Shown piece after piece: positions 1-5,892 of a DNA stretch of 6,009 nt; the stretch's first letter is position 1; every line of letters begins with the position of its first letter. The notes under the pieces were generated by a model. It was not told where the DNA came from and did not search any database. It was given only the letters and a program-made list of their open reading frames with translations. The stretch is from JANNRR01 sp043736155. Lineage in GTDB: Bacteria > Pseudomonadota > Alphaproteobacteria > Rhodobacterales > Rhodobacteraceae. The stretch lies in contig JAYTDA010000175.1 of NCBI GenBank assembly GCA_043736155.1, positions 1-6,009 on the forward strand, read 5' to 3'. Both the position numbers and the translations under genes were made by a program.

Positions 1-691
1 CCCCCGTCGTTACATTGAAAACCTTTTCTACGAAAGCATCCGCACGCACAGAAATCACACTGACCTTGCGTTCATCGTGCTCGACTACGCCTGGCACCAA
101 AATTGGCTGACTGACTGAGGAGAGCGTCGCCCGGGTGGTCTTTACCCCTGATCGCTGAATTTTACCCGCCGACACGGTGACAGTGGAACTATCCGTATCT
201 GCGCCGTCATAAACCGGAAGATAATCCATCCCCATCGAGTCTTTCTTCGGCGTTGACGAAGTATCCGGCAATCCCATCGGGTTGCGGTAATAGAGGATGC
301 GCTTTTCATCCGCCTTCACTGGGGCCGAAAGGGCGACGTCAGTGGTGGGTGTGACAGCCGCCTTGGGCATATCATCAAAACTAACATCCTCGCTGGCCAT
401 GACAGGCAGATAGGCGCGGCCATCCGCTGTGGCCTTTTGCACCAATGAATAGGTGGCATCGTCCGGGTGACGGTAGTAGATGACTGCCCCTTTCGGGACA
501 GCCACCTTCAGGGTTTCAGAACTGCTTGCCGCCTTCGCTTCAGCGTCGCCACCAAAAAGCTGGGCTGCAGATGCTTTGACCAATGCAGGAATGTCAGCCG
601 GAGCCAAGCCCTGATCCCCAGCCCAAATCCCGGCAAAACCCGCAGACCCAGCGATCAGCCCCACCATAAGGGTTTTGCCGAGAATGCTCAT
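1..691 (-). CDS. CusB-type RND efflux periplasmic adaptor (N-terminal 230 residues, runs off the left edge)
   Basis: This is the start of a periplasmic adaptor (membrane fusion protein) that would link an inner-membrane RND pump to an outer-membrane channel, most likely for Cu(I)/Ag(I). I translated it from ATG at 691, and the frame stays open for 230 codons to the window edge. Residues 5-25 form an N-terminal membrane anchor or uncleaved signal. Residues 132-161 match the heavy-metal-binding module of CusB-like proteins, with YYRNPMG at 134-140 and KKDSMGMDYLPVY at 149-161, giving three methionines. Residues 71-97 look like a degraded earlier copy (YYRHPD at 72-77, AYLPV at 93-97) without those methionines. 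The adaptor body begins near residue 171 (VTVSAGKIQRSGVKT). The start overlaps the stop of the upstream FixH-like gene (ATGA), which suggests translational coupling. The family is usually 400-600 residues, so more than half is missing here. The family call is strong; metal specificity is inferred from the module. Confidence 0.9.
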   Translation of the reverse strand, partial: MSILGKTLMVGLIAGSAGFAGIWAGDQGLAPADIPALVKASAAQLFGGDAEAKAASSSETLKVAVPKGAVIYYRHPDDATYSLVQKATADGRAYLPVMASEDVSFDDMPKAAVTPTTDVALSAPVKADEKRILYYRNPMGLPDTSSTPKKDSMGMDYLPVYDGADTDSSTVTVSAGKIQRSGVKTTRATLSSVSQPILVPGVVEHDERKVSVISVRADAFVEKVFNVTTG

Positions 692-1089
692 GGCTTCACA
701 CCTAGGATCAACTCGCCCTGCACCGTCTCAGGCTCACCCTGCACTTTGGCGGCAATCTGAAACCGCCAGTTTCCCGCCATCGCCAGATCGGCCTTGAATT
801 GGTATTGGCCCGGCACATCAGACGCCACCGCTTCTACCGGCGTCGTCATGCCCTCCATCCCTTCGGGGGCCATATCCAGCCGCGTGGTAAAGATCACGGC
901 ATCCGAAACCGGCGCGTTGGTTCGCAAATCCAAGAGCGATACGGTAATTACCGCGCCTGCGCCTTGATGCATTTCGCTGTCCACGATTTTGAAAGCATAG
1001 TCTTCCGGGGCAGCTTTCGCGCCAAAAGCGGTTGCAAGGGTAAGAGCCTGCGCCAGCAAAACGCTGCGCAACGAGTATGTGGTATTCAT
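688..1089 (-). CDS. Secreted FixH/YtkA-like protein
   Basis: The predicted product is 133 residues. I chose the ATG at 1089 over an upstream in-frame start at 1149 because it has a GGAAAG ribosome site seven bases away and gives a clean signal peptide: residues 1-26, hydrophobic core LLAQALTLATAF, likely cleavage after AKA. The mature part is a single beta-sandwich-like domain of the FixH/YtkA kind. It shows a central run of alternating hydrophobic residues (AVITVSLLDL, 46-55) and the family-typical stretch PGQYQFKADLAMAGNWRFQI (93-112). Methionines at 73, 78 and 81 and an MH pair at 40-41 could hold Cu(I), but this is only inference. The stop overlaps the adaptor start by four bases, so the two are very likely made together. 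FixH-like domains often sit beside copper RND genes in alphaproteobacteria, possibly as a periplasmic partner. It is unlikely to be the true cytochrome-oxidase FixH, since no fixG or fixI-type neighbour is visible. Confidence 0.82.
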   Translation of the reverse strand: MNTTYSLRSVLLAQALTLATAFGAKAAPEDYAFKIVDSEMHQGAGAVITVSLLDLRTNAPVSDAVIFTTRLDMAPEGMEGMTTPVEAVASDVPGQYQFKADLAMAGNWRFQIAAKVQGEPETVQGELILGVKP

Positions 1090-1213
1090 GTTAAACTTTC
1101 CGACTGTCAGTGCCGCGCATCTGCGCGTTAACGGCGTGGCAGATGCCAAACCGTGCTATCCGCCCAGCAATTTGCCACGCGGGATTTCCGGGCGCTCATG
1201 TCACCCCTGACTG
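1090..1213 (-). other. Intergenic gap with stacked inverted repeats
   Basis: No gene is visible here. The gap separates the Cys/Met-rich protein gene from the FixH-like gene. It contains an inverted repeat with arms GCGTGGCA (1134-1141) and TGCCACGC (1173-1180). On the plus strand this extends inward by a G-T wobble and two more pairs. It also holds the compact hairpin GCGCA-TC-TGCGC (1116-1127) and the palindrome CGTTAACG (1126-1133). A 9-base direct repeat GACTGTCAG lies at 1102-1110 and 1209-1217, at the two ends of the gap. No T tract follows the stems, so a classical terminator is not supported. An mRNA structure that separates expression of the two genes is possible. Confidence 0.4.
1096..1101 (-). 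promoter_or_regulatory. Ribosome binding site of the FixH-like gene
   Basis: GGAAAG on the minus strand lies seven bases before the ATG at 1089, counted from GGAAA. It decides the start in favour of 1089 over the in-frame ATG at 1149, which would put about 20 basic and polar residues in front of the signal peptide. Confidence 0.6.
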
Positions 1214-1543
1214 TCAGACTTTGGGAGGCCTTCGCAGCCCGCTGCCATCCAAAGAGAGAGGAACCAGTTGCGGTGCAAAGGCGAAACGGACGGTCTGAAA
1301 CGTTGGCTGGAATACTATTCTGGCTGCCGCTGTGGCAACGGCCACAGAGCCGGTCAGGCCGGGAATTGCCATCGGGCAGTCCGGCATTTTCTCGCAACTT
1401 TGCGGCAGACAGGGCGCACCATCGTCCATTTGCATCATCGGAGCAGTTACGGACTTAACAGCTGCATAGGCTTCGCGCGCCGGTGCAACGATGATCATTG
1501 CAAGCGTCAGAACCAGCCCCAAGATGCAAACTATCCTGTTCAT
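1214..1543 (-). CDS. Small secreted Cys/Met-rich protein, putative metal binder (unassigned)
   Basis: I do not recognise a firm family for this 109-residue product. Residues 1-27 are a clear signal peptide (MNRIV, hydrophobic core CILGLVLTLAMIIVA, cleavage likely after AYA), so it should act in the periplasm or at the membrane. The mature protein opens with a compact cluster of soft-metal ligands at 36-58: MMQM, C45, C50, M53, C56 and M58, including the motif MPDCPM. The rest is hydrophobic with few charges (AVATAAARIVFQP, FAFAPQLVPL) and ends in LRRPPKV. A signal peptide, a Cys/Met cluster and a Pro-rich C-terminus recall CopL- or DUF2946-like small proteins of copper clusters, but that is resemblance only. 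It is co-oriented with the ATPase gene (93-bp gap upstream) and the FixH-like gene (124-bp gap downstream). The ribosome site before ATG 1543 is weak. Being a spurious frame is possible but unlikely, given the signal peptide and ligand cluster. Confidence 0.65.
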   Translation of the reverse strand: MNRIVCILGLVLTLAMIIVAPAREAYAAVKSVTAPMMQMDDGAPCLPQSCEKMPDCPMAIPGLTGSVAVATAAARIVFQPTFQTVRFAFAPQLVPLSLDGSGLRRPPKV

Positions 1544-1636
1544 AAATCAGGTACTGCCCGGATTATCATCATCGCACAATACACATTTTGCGGAGCGCAG
1601 CTTGGGCACTGTCCGATTGACTGTATTGCAGCACCG

Positions 1637-3940
1637 TCATTTTTCGATTTCCGGGTTGAACCGGAGCATCCGCAGGGCGTTAAGGGTAACAAGAACTGTG
1701 GCGCCAGTGTCGGCCATGATGGCGATCCACAGTCCTGTCAGACCGAAGATCGTCGTCACCAGAAATACCGCCTTCAGGCCCAACGCGATGGTCACATTCT
1801 GCCGGATATTTTCCATCGTCGCCCGTGCCAGGCGAATCATTGTGGCCACATCGGTCACCCGATTGCGCAGAAGGGCGGCCGAGGCGGTTTCCAGTGCCAC
1901 ATCGGTGCCTGATCCCATCGCCACCCCGACCGTTGCTGCCGCCAGCGCCGGGGCGTCGTTGATGCCGTCCCCCACCATGATCACGCCGCCAGATTTTACC
2001 ATGTCCTTGATCGCCGTCACCTTGTCGTCTGGCATCAGGTCCGCACGATGCTGCATCCCCAAAGCTTCGGCAATTGCAGCGCCAGTGCGGGCGTTATCGC
2101 CGGTCAGCATGACCGATGTGACGCCCATGTCAGCCAGATGAGCCACAGCCTGCTTGGCATCCTCACGTGGCTCATCACGCATGGCGATCAGCCCAAGGAC
2201 GCGGCGCTCGCGGAACACAACGACTACCGTTTTTCCATCGGCTTCCATCTCCGACGCGCGGCGGATGCCCAAACCGTCCAGCGCACCACTTTCAGATGCA
2301 AAGCGCGGCGAGCCGACCCAAGCGGTCTGCCCATCCACCAAAGCCTCGGCCCCCTTGCCAATCAACGCTTTTGCATCTTTAGACGGCAGAGCCGTTACGC
2401 CATCCGCCGCCGCACGGCGCAGGACGGCTTCTGCAAGGGGATGGCTGGACCCGGCCTCGACCCCGGCGGCAACGGCCAACAGGTCAGCCTCGGAGCCGTC
2501 CAAGACCACCACGTCGGTCACGGCGGGGCGTCCGGCGGTCAGGGTGCCGGTCTTGTCGAAGGCCACTTGGGTGACACGGGCGACAGCCTCGATCACCGAA
2601 CCACCCTTCAGCAGGATGCCACGCTTGGCCCCGGCCGAAAGCGCCGACGCAATGGAGGCGGGGACTGAGATCACCAACGCACAGGGGCAGCCGATCAGCA
2701 GCAGGGCTAGGCCGCGGTAAATCCAGGTGTCCCAGACTTGGCCGAACAGCAGTGGCGGGACGATTGCCACCAGCGCGGCAAGACCAGTGATGGCTGGCAT
2801 GTAGTAACGGCTAAATCGGTCGATGAAGCGTTCGGTCGGGGCACGGGCGGTTTCGGCCTCCTCGACCAAAGCGATGATGCGAGAGATCGTATTGTCCTCG
2901 GCAGTTTTTGTCACAGTGACCCGCAAAGCCGCCTCGGCGTTGATGGAACCTGCAAAGACCCCATCGCCCGGACCTTTGGTCTTTGGCATGGACTCGCCGG
3001 TGACCGGGCTTTCGTCTATGCCAGAGGTGCCTTCGGCTATCGTTCCATCCGCCGGAATCCGGTCGCCGGGGCGCACCAGTACCAGTTGGCCAATTTCCAG
3101 ACTGGCGGCGTCCACTTCGCGGGTCACACCGTTTTCCTCGACCAGCGCCGTTTTCGGAACAAGATCCGCCAAGGCCCGGATCGATGCTCGGGCGCGGTCT
3201 GCGGCCACACCTTCCAGCACTTCGCCCACGGCGAACAGGAAGACGACCAAAGCCGCTTCCTCGGCAGCGCCGATGAACAAGGCACCGACGGCGGCAATGC
3301 TCATCAAGCCTTCGATGGTGAAAGGGATGCCTGCGCGCAGGGCCGCAAAAGCCCGCACCGCCACAGGCGCGACGCCGATCACGCAGGCCGCGACAAATGC
3401 CCAAAGCGCCACCTGTTCAGACGCCAGCAGCTTGACCGCGGTTGCCGCCCCCAACAGCAGCCCGGTGCCGATGACTAGCTTGCCTTTGGCGGTTTGATAC
3501 CAATGTTTGTCTATATCCTTGGCCGCGCTGGCAAGAGCGTGGCCGGGGCCGCCGAGGCCCGAATGATCGTCAGCCACTGCTTTGGCTTCGGCGGGTTTGG
3601 CGCCGTCGTGTTCGGAATGATCATGGCCGTCATGGTCGTCTTTTGCGCGGGCGGCGGGCGACTGAGCGGCAGCAGCAGGCATGACGAACTTGCGCTTGGC
3701 CGTCGATTGACCCTTAGGCGCAATGCCATAACCCAGCTTTTTTACCGCGGCCTCCACCGCTTCAGGCTCAGTGGCCCCCGGCACCAACCGGAGGCTGAGC
3801 TTTTCCGACATGACGCCAACCTGCACATCGGCGACACCCGGCAGACGCTCCAGTGCTCGGGTGATCTTGGCAGCACAGGCGGCGCAATCCATGCCGCTCA
3901 CGGTCCAGTCATATCGTTCCGAGGTGTCCTTGGCCATCAT
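1637..3940 (-). CDS. zntA: P1B-2-type Zn(II)/Cd(II)/Pb(II)-exporting ATPase
   Basis: This inner-membrane pump uses ATP to export divalent soft metals from the cytoplasm. Numbered from ATG 3940 (767 residues), it has a heavy-metal-associated domain at about 10-74 with GMDCAAC at 16-22. A His/Asp-rich linker follows (HDGHDHSEHDG, 103-113). Then come the membrane domain, actuator TGES (314-317), the transmembrane metal site CPC (418-420) in the context CPCALVISVP, the phosphorylation motif DKTGT (462-466), the HP motif (500-501), TGDN (613-616) and GDGIND (657-662). Lys723 in the seventh helix and Asp744 (ADTGATV) in the eighth match ZntA Lys693 and Asp714, including their 21-residue spacing. 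These mark the Zn/Cd/Pb subgroup and argue against Cu(I) CopA. Length is normal and all catalytic motifs are intact. GTG 3943, ATG 3940 and ATG 3937 are consecutive; AAGGA is only three bases from the GTG but six from ATG 3940. The gene is divergent from the MerR regulator and has a MerR-type promoter. Confidence 0.96.
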   Translation of the reverse strand: MMAKDTSERYDWTVSGMDCAACAAKITRALERLPGVADVQVGVMSEKLSLRLVPGATEPEAVEAAVKKLGYGIAPKGQSTAKRKFVMPAAAAQSPAARAKDDHDGHDHSEHDGAKPAEAKAVADDHSGLGGPGHALASAAKDIDKHWYQTAKGKLVIGTGLLLGAATAVKLLASEQVALWAFVAACVIGVAPVAVRAFAALRAGIPFTIEGLMSIAAVGALFIGAAEEAALVVFLFAVGEVLEGVAADRARASIRALADLVPKTALVEENGVTREVDAASLEIGQLVLVRPGDRIPADGTIAEGTSGIDESPVTGESMPKTKGPGDGVFAGSINAEAALRVTVTKTAEDNTISRIIALVEEAETARAPTERFIDRFSRYYMPAITGLAALVAIVPPLLFGQVWDTWIYRGLALLLIGCPCALVISVPASIASALSAGAKRGILLKGGSVIEAVARVTQVAFDKTGTLTAGRPAVTDVVVLDGSEADLLAVAAGVEAGSSHPLAEAVLRRAAADGVTALPSKDAKALIGKGAEALVDGQTAWVGSPRFASESGALDGLGIRRASEMEADGKTVVVVFRERRVLGLIAMRDEPREDAKQAVAHLADMGVTSVMLTGDNARTGAAIAEALGMQHRADLMPDDKVTAIKDMVKSGGVIMVGDGINDAPALAAATVGVAMGSGTDVALETASAALLRNRVTDVATMIRLARATMENIRQNVTIALGLKAVFLVTTIFGLTGLWIAIMADTGATVLVTLNALRMLRFNPEIEK

Positions 3941-3970
3941 CACATATCCTTTCGCTGCAAAGTGCTGCGC

Positions 3971-3999
3971 TTGTTTCCATCTGATCCCTGATGTAATCT
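3971..3999 (+). promoter_or_regulatory. Probable promoter of the MerR regulator, opposing the ATPase promoter
   Basis: TTGTTT (3971-3976) and TAATCT (3994-3999) are separated by 17 bases on the plus strand. The -10 box overlaps the -10 box of the ATPase promoter, and the start point would fall in the operator dyad near 4006. Regulator binding would then repress its own gene, as is common for MerR proteins. The match to consensus is moderate. Confidence 0.5.
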
Positions 4000-4020
4000 C
4001 TCTAGCAACTAGAGGTTCAA
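3990..4020 (-). promoter_or_regulatory. MerR-type promoter of the zntA-like gene
   Basis: On the minus strand the -35 element TTGAAC (4020-4015) and the -10 element TACATC (3995-3990) are separated by 19 bases. This over-long spacer is the hallmark of promoters activated by DNA distortion by MerR-family proteins. The spacer carries the regulator dyad. A transcript would start near 3983 and have a leader of about 40 bases before ATG 3940. The positions are read directly from the sequence; activity is inferred. Confidence 0.82.
4000..4014. promoter_or_regulatory. MerR-family operator (15-bp perfect dyad)
   Basis: CTCTAG-CAA-CTAGAG on the plus strand (CTCTAG-TTG-CTAGAG on the minus) is a perfect 6-3-6 inverted repeat. 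It fills most of the 19-bp spacer of the ATPase promoter and touches its -35 box. Its sequence resembles the operators of the Zn/Cd/Pb sensors ZntR, CadR and PbrR more than the CueR copper operator with its ACCTTCC and GGAAGGT arms. The predicted ligand is the MerR protein encoded next to it. Confidence 0.8.
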
Positions 4021-4033
4021 GAGGTTTTTTTTT
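4019..4033 (+). promoter_or_regulatory. Ribosome binding site followed by a T9 tract before the merR start
   Basis: AAGAGG (4019-4024) is the ribosome site. It is followed by nine consecutive T residues (4025-4033) running directly into the ATG at 4034. This spacing is usable and supports the start. The U-rich leader may keep the start unstructured. The site also abuts the -35 box of the opposing promoter. Confidence 0.7.
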
Positions 4034-4474
4034 ATGCTTACCATCGGAAAACTTGGGGCGGCATCCGGGGTCAAAATCCCAACGATCCGCTATTATGAGC
4101 AGATTGGCCTCTTACCCAACGCCGAACGTTCAACCGGCAATCAGCGGCTTTACGCGCGCAGCTCGCAAGACCGCTTGGCCTTCATTCGCCATGCCCGCGA
4201 GCTTGGCTTCACACTTGAGGCGATCCGCGACCTTCTGGGCTTGTCCGACCGACCCGAACAATCCTGCGCCGAGGTGGACTCCATTGCCCGCGCTCAGCTT
4301 AACGCAGTGGAGGTACGGATTGCACGCCTGCAGTCGCTGAAGAGCGAACTTGAGCGCATGGTCAGTAACTGTGCGGGCGGCACGATCTCCGATTGCCGGG
4401 TGATCGAGGTTTTAGGCAATCACGCCCATTGCGCGGCCGATCATGGGCGCGATCTTCACGCTGTTTCAGAATAG
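4034..4474 (+). CDS. MerR-family divalent-metal sensor (CadR/PbrR/ZntR-like)
   Basis: This 146-residue cytoplasmic transcription factor probably binds the dyad in the gap before it and activates the divergent ATPase gene when metal is present. The N-terminal winged helix-turn-helix covers about 1-70, with the family signature TIRYYEQIGLLP at 17-28 and RLYARSSQDRLAFIRHARELGF at about 38-59. A long dimerisation helix spans about 80-112. Cysteines at 78, 113 and 121 reproduce the three-ligand pattern of CadR and PbrR, in which Cys78 comes from the partner subunit. The adjacent Cys-Cys and the histidine of the ZntR site are absent: Asn112 precedes Cys113. A fourth cysteine (133) and histidines 130, 132 and 137 form an extra potential metal cluster at the C-terminus. 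The MFS exporter start lies seven bases after the stop, so the two are likely co-transcribed. That it is a MerR divalent-metal regulator is nearly certain; whether Zn, Cd or Pb is the main signal is open. Confidence 0.93.
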   Translation: MLTIGKLGAASGVKIPTIRYYEQIGLLPNAERSTGNQRLYARSSQDRLAFIRHARELGFTLEAIRDLLGLSDRPEQSCAEVDSIARAQLNAVEVRIARLQSLKSELERMVSNCAGGTISDCRVIEVLGNHAHCAADHGRDLHAVSE

Positions 4475-4481
4475 GCCCATC

Positions 4482-5792
4482 ATGCTGAACATTCTGGCCA
4501 ACCGCACCTTCCGACATCTTTACGCAGCGCAGATCATCTCGCTCGTTGGCACTGGGCTTGCCACGGTGGCGCTGGGCCTCTTGGCTTGGAAGCTGGCAGG
4601 CGCAAATGCCGGACTAGTTCTGGGCACAGCACTGGCCATTAAGATGATCGCTTATGTCACGCTTGCCCCTGTTGCCTCAGCACTGGCGGCGCGTTTGCCG
4701 CGCAGCGCGTTTCTGGTAGGGCTGGACCTGATCCGTGCGTTTGTGGTGCTGTTCCTGCCCTTCGTAACTGAGGTCTCGCAGGTATACGTGCTGATCTTTC
4801 TGCTGCAAGCGGCCTCTGCCGGGTTCACTCCAGCATTTCAGTCCACGATCCCCGATGTACTGCCAGAAGAGCGCGACTATACCAACGCTTTGTCGCTGAT
4901 GCGGCTGGCAGAGGATCTGGAACAGGTCCTTAGCCCAATGCTTGCCGCCGCCCTGCTGGCAGTGGTCAGTTTTCCCATGCTGTTCAGCGGAACCGTAGCC
5001 GGTTTTATAGTCTCGGCGGCGCTTGTCGTCTCTGTGCGGCTTCCGTCCCGCGCACCGAGCGCGGCAGAGCCGTTCTGGACCACGGCCACCAAAGGTGTTC
5101 GCATCTACCTTGCGACGCCACGTCTGCGGGGTTTGATGGTGATGGAAATGGCGGTCGCAGCGGCAGGCGCAATGGTCTACGTCAATACTGTTGTTCTGGT
5201 ACAGGCTCGCCTTGGCTTGGGCGCATCGCAGGTCGCACTGGCTTTTGCTGCCTTTGGAGCAGGCTCAATACTGGCCGCGCTGTTATTGCCGCGCGTGTTG
5301 GAGCGGTTGGCGGACCGGCCTGTGATGCTGACCGGAGCGGCCCTGATGGTGGCGGGAGTTGCGGCCACACCGGTGGTGACGGGGCTTTGGAGCCTAATGC
5401 TTCTGTGGGCCTTGATCGGGTTTGGGTTTTCGCTGACGCAAACACCCATTGGCCGCATCCTGAACCGCTCGGCGCAACCACAGGATCGCCCGGCGGTATT
5501 TGCGGCGCAATTTGCGTTGTCTCATGCCTGTTGGCTGGTCACCTACCCGCTTACTGGCTGGATCGGCGCCGGGTTCGGCCTGAATGCGGCGGCCCTTGCC
5601 CTGACAGGATTGGGACTGGCTTCGCTGGGCTTAGCCCTGCGCCTGTGGCCTGCAACCGACCCATCAGAGGTGCCGCACAGCCATGCCGACTTGCCCTCAG
5701 ATCATCCTCATCTGGCTTTTCACACTAACGCGGCACATAATCACGACTTCACGATTGATGCGCTGCACCGCCGCTGGCCCAAACGGGCATGA
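4482..5792 (+). CDS. MFS exporter with histidine-rich C-terminal tail, probable metal efflux
   Basis: This 436-residue inner-membrane secondary transporter has about 12 hydrophobic segments, beginning at residues 12-38 (AAQIISLVGTGLATVALGLL). The first half has the look of the MFS_3/enterobactin-exporter-like group, including the 2-3 loop region ASALAARLPRSAFLVGLDLIR (about 65-85). After the last helix, a soluble tail from about 392 carries eight histidines in 31 residues (399, 401, 408, 410, 414, 419, 421, 429) and ends in ALHRRWPKRA. By analogy with NreB-type exporters such a tail suggests binding of Ni, Co, Zn or Cd, and so metal rather than drug export; this is inference. I chose ATG 4482 because it follows AATAGG and begins in the usual way for the family (LNILANRTFRHLYAAQ). 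An ATG at 4443 would overlap the regulator gene by 32 bases and lacks a ribosome site. Its place behind the MerR gene implies shared regulation. Confidence 0.88.
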   Translation: MLNILANRTFRHLYAAQIISLVGTGLATVALGLLAWKLAGANAGLVLGTALAIKMIAYVTLAPVASALAARLPRSAFLVGLDLIRAFVVLFLPFVTEVSQVYVLIFLLQAASAGFTPAFQSTIPDVLPEERDYTNALSLMRLAEDLEQVLSPMLAAALLAVVSFPMLFSGTVAGFIVSAALVVSVRLPSRAPSAAEPFWTTATKGVRIYLATPRLRGLMVMEMAVAAAGAMVYVNTVVLVQARLGLGASQVALAFAAFGAGSILAALLLPRVLERLADRPVMLTGAALMVAGVAATPVVTGLWSLMLLWALIGFGFSLTQTPIGRILNRSAQPQDRPAVFAAQFALSHACWLVTYPLTGWIGAGFGLNAAALALTGLGLASLGLALRLWPATDPSEVPHSHADLPSDHPHLAFHTNAAHNHDFTIDALHRRWPKRA

Positions 5793-5848
5793 TCAGTGGC
5801 CGCATAAGAGCCAACGATTGCAAGACTCTGCTGGCAAGTTGCCGCATC

Positions 5849-5884
5849 CAAAAACGCAAAAGGACCCCGCTTCTCAGGGGGGCC
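5849..5884 (-). terminator. Probable intrinsic terminator for minus-strand (tRNA) transcription
   Basis: On the minus strand, GGCCCC pairs with GGGGTCC (5884 to 5862) around a GC-rich stem with one unpaired T, followed by TTTTGCGTTTTT. The broken T tract fits a rho-independent terminator for the tRNA transcript and would also block antisense reading into the MFS gene. On the plus strand the same hairpin has no T tract, so it is a poor stop for the MFS mRNA. Confidence 0.6.
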
Positions 5885-5892
5885 TCGTCAAA

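Noticed and set aside
1090..1149. Longer FixH-like protein starting at 1149
   Set aside because: The extra 20 residues would precede and spoil a clear signal peptide, while ATG 1089 has its own ribosome site.
1096..1217. Gap at 1090-1213 as a miniature transposon
   Set aside because: The sequences just inside the 9-bp direct repeats are not inverted copies of each other, so there are no terminal inverted repeats, and 9-base repeats arise often by chance at this window size.
1491..2141. Long plus-strand open frame of 216 codons opposite the ATPase C-terminus
   Set aside because: It is antisense to a fully supported ATPase. It is Arg/Ser/Ala/Thr-rich with no recognisable motif, as expected for the opposite strand of a GC-rich gene.
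2738..3497. Two overlapping plus-strand open frames of 224-246 codons inside the ATPase gene
   Set aside because: Both lie opposite the actuator and membrane region of the ATPase, have low-complexity composition and lack ribosome sites. They are shadows of codon bias.
1637..3943. ATPase as a copper (CopA) pump
   Set aside because: The CPCALVIS context, the Lys in helix 7 and the Asp in helix 8 are marks of the Zn/Cd/Pb group, and the operator resembles ZntR/CadR/PbrR sites more than CueR sites.
4443..4481. MFS start at ATG 4443
   Set aside because: It would overlap the regulator gene by 32 bases without a ribosome site, and the added residues are not typical of the family. ATG 4482 follows AATAGG.
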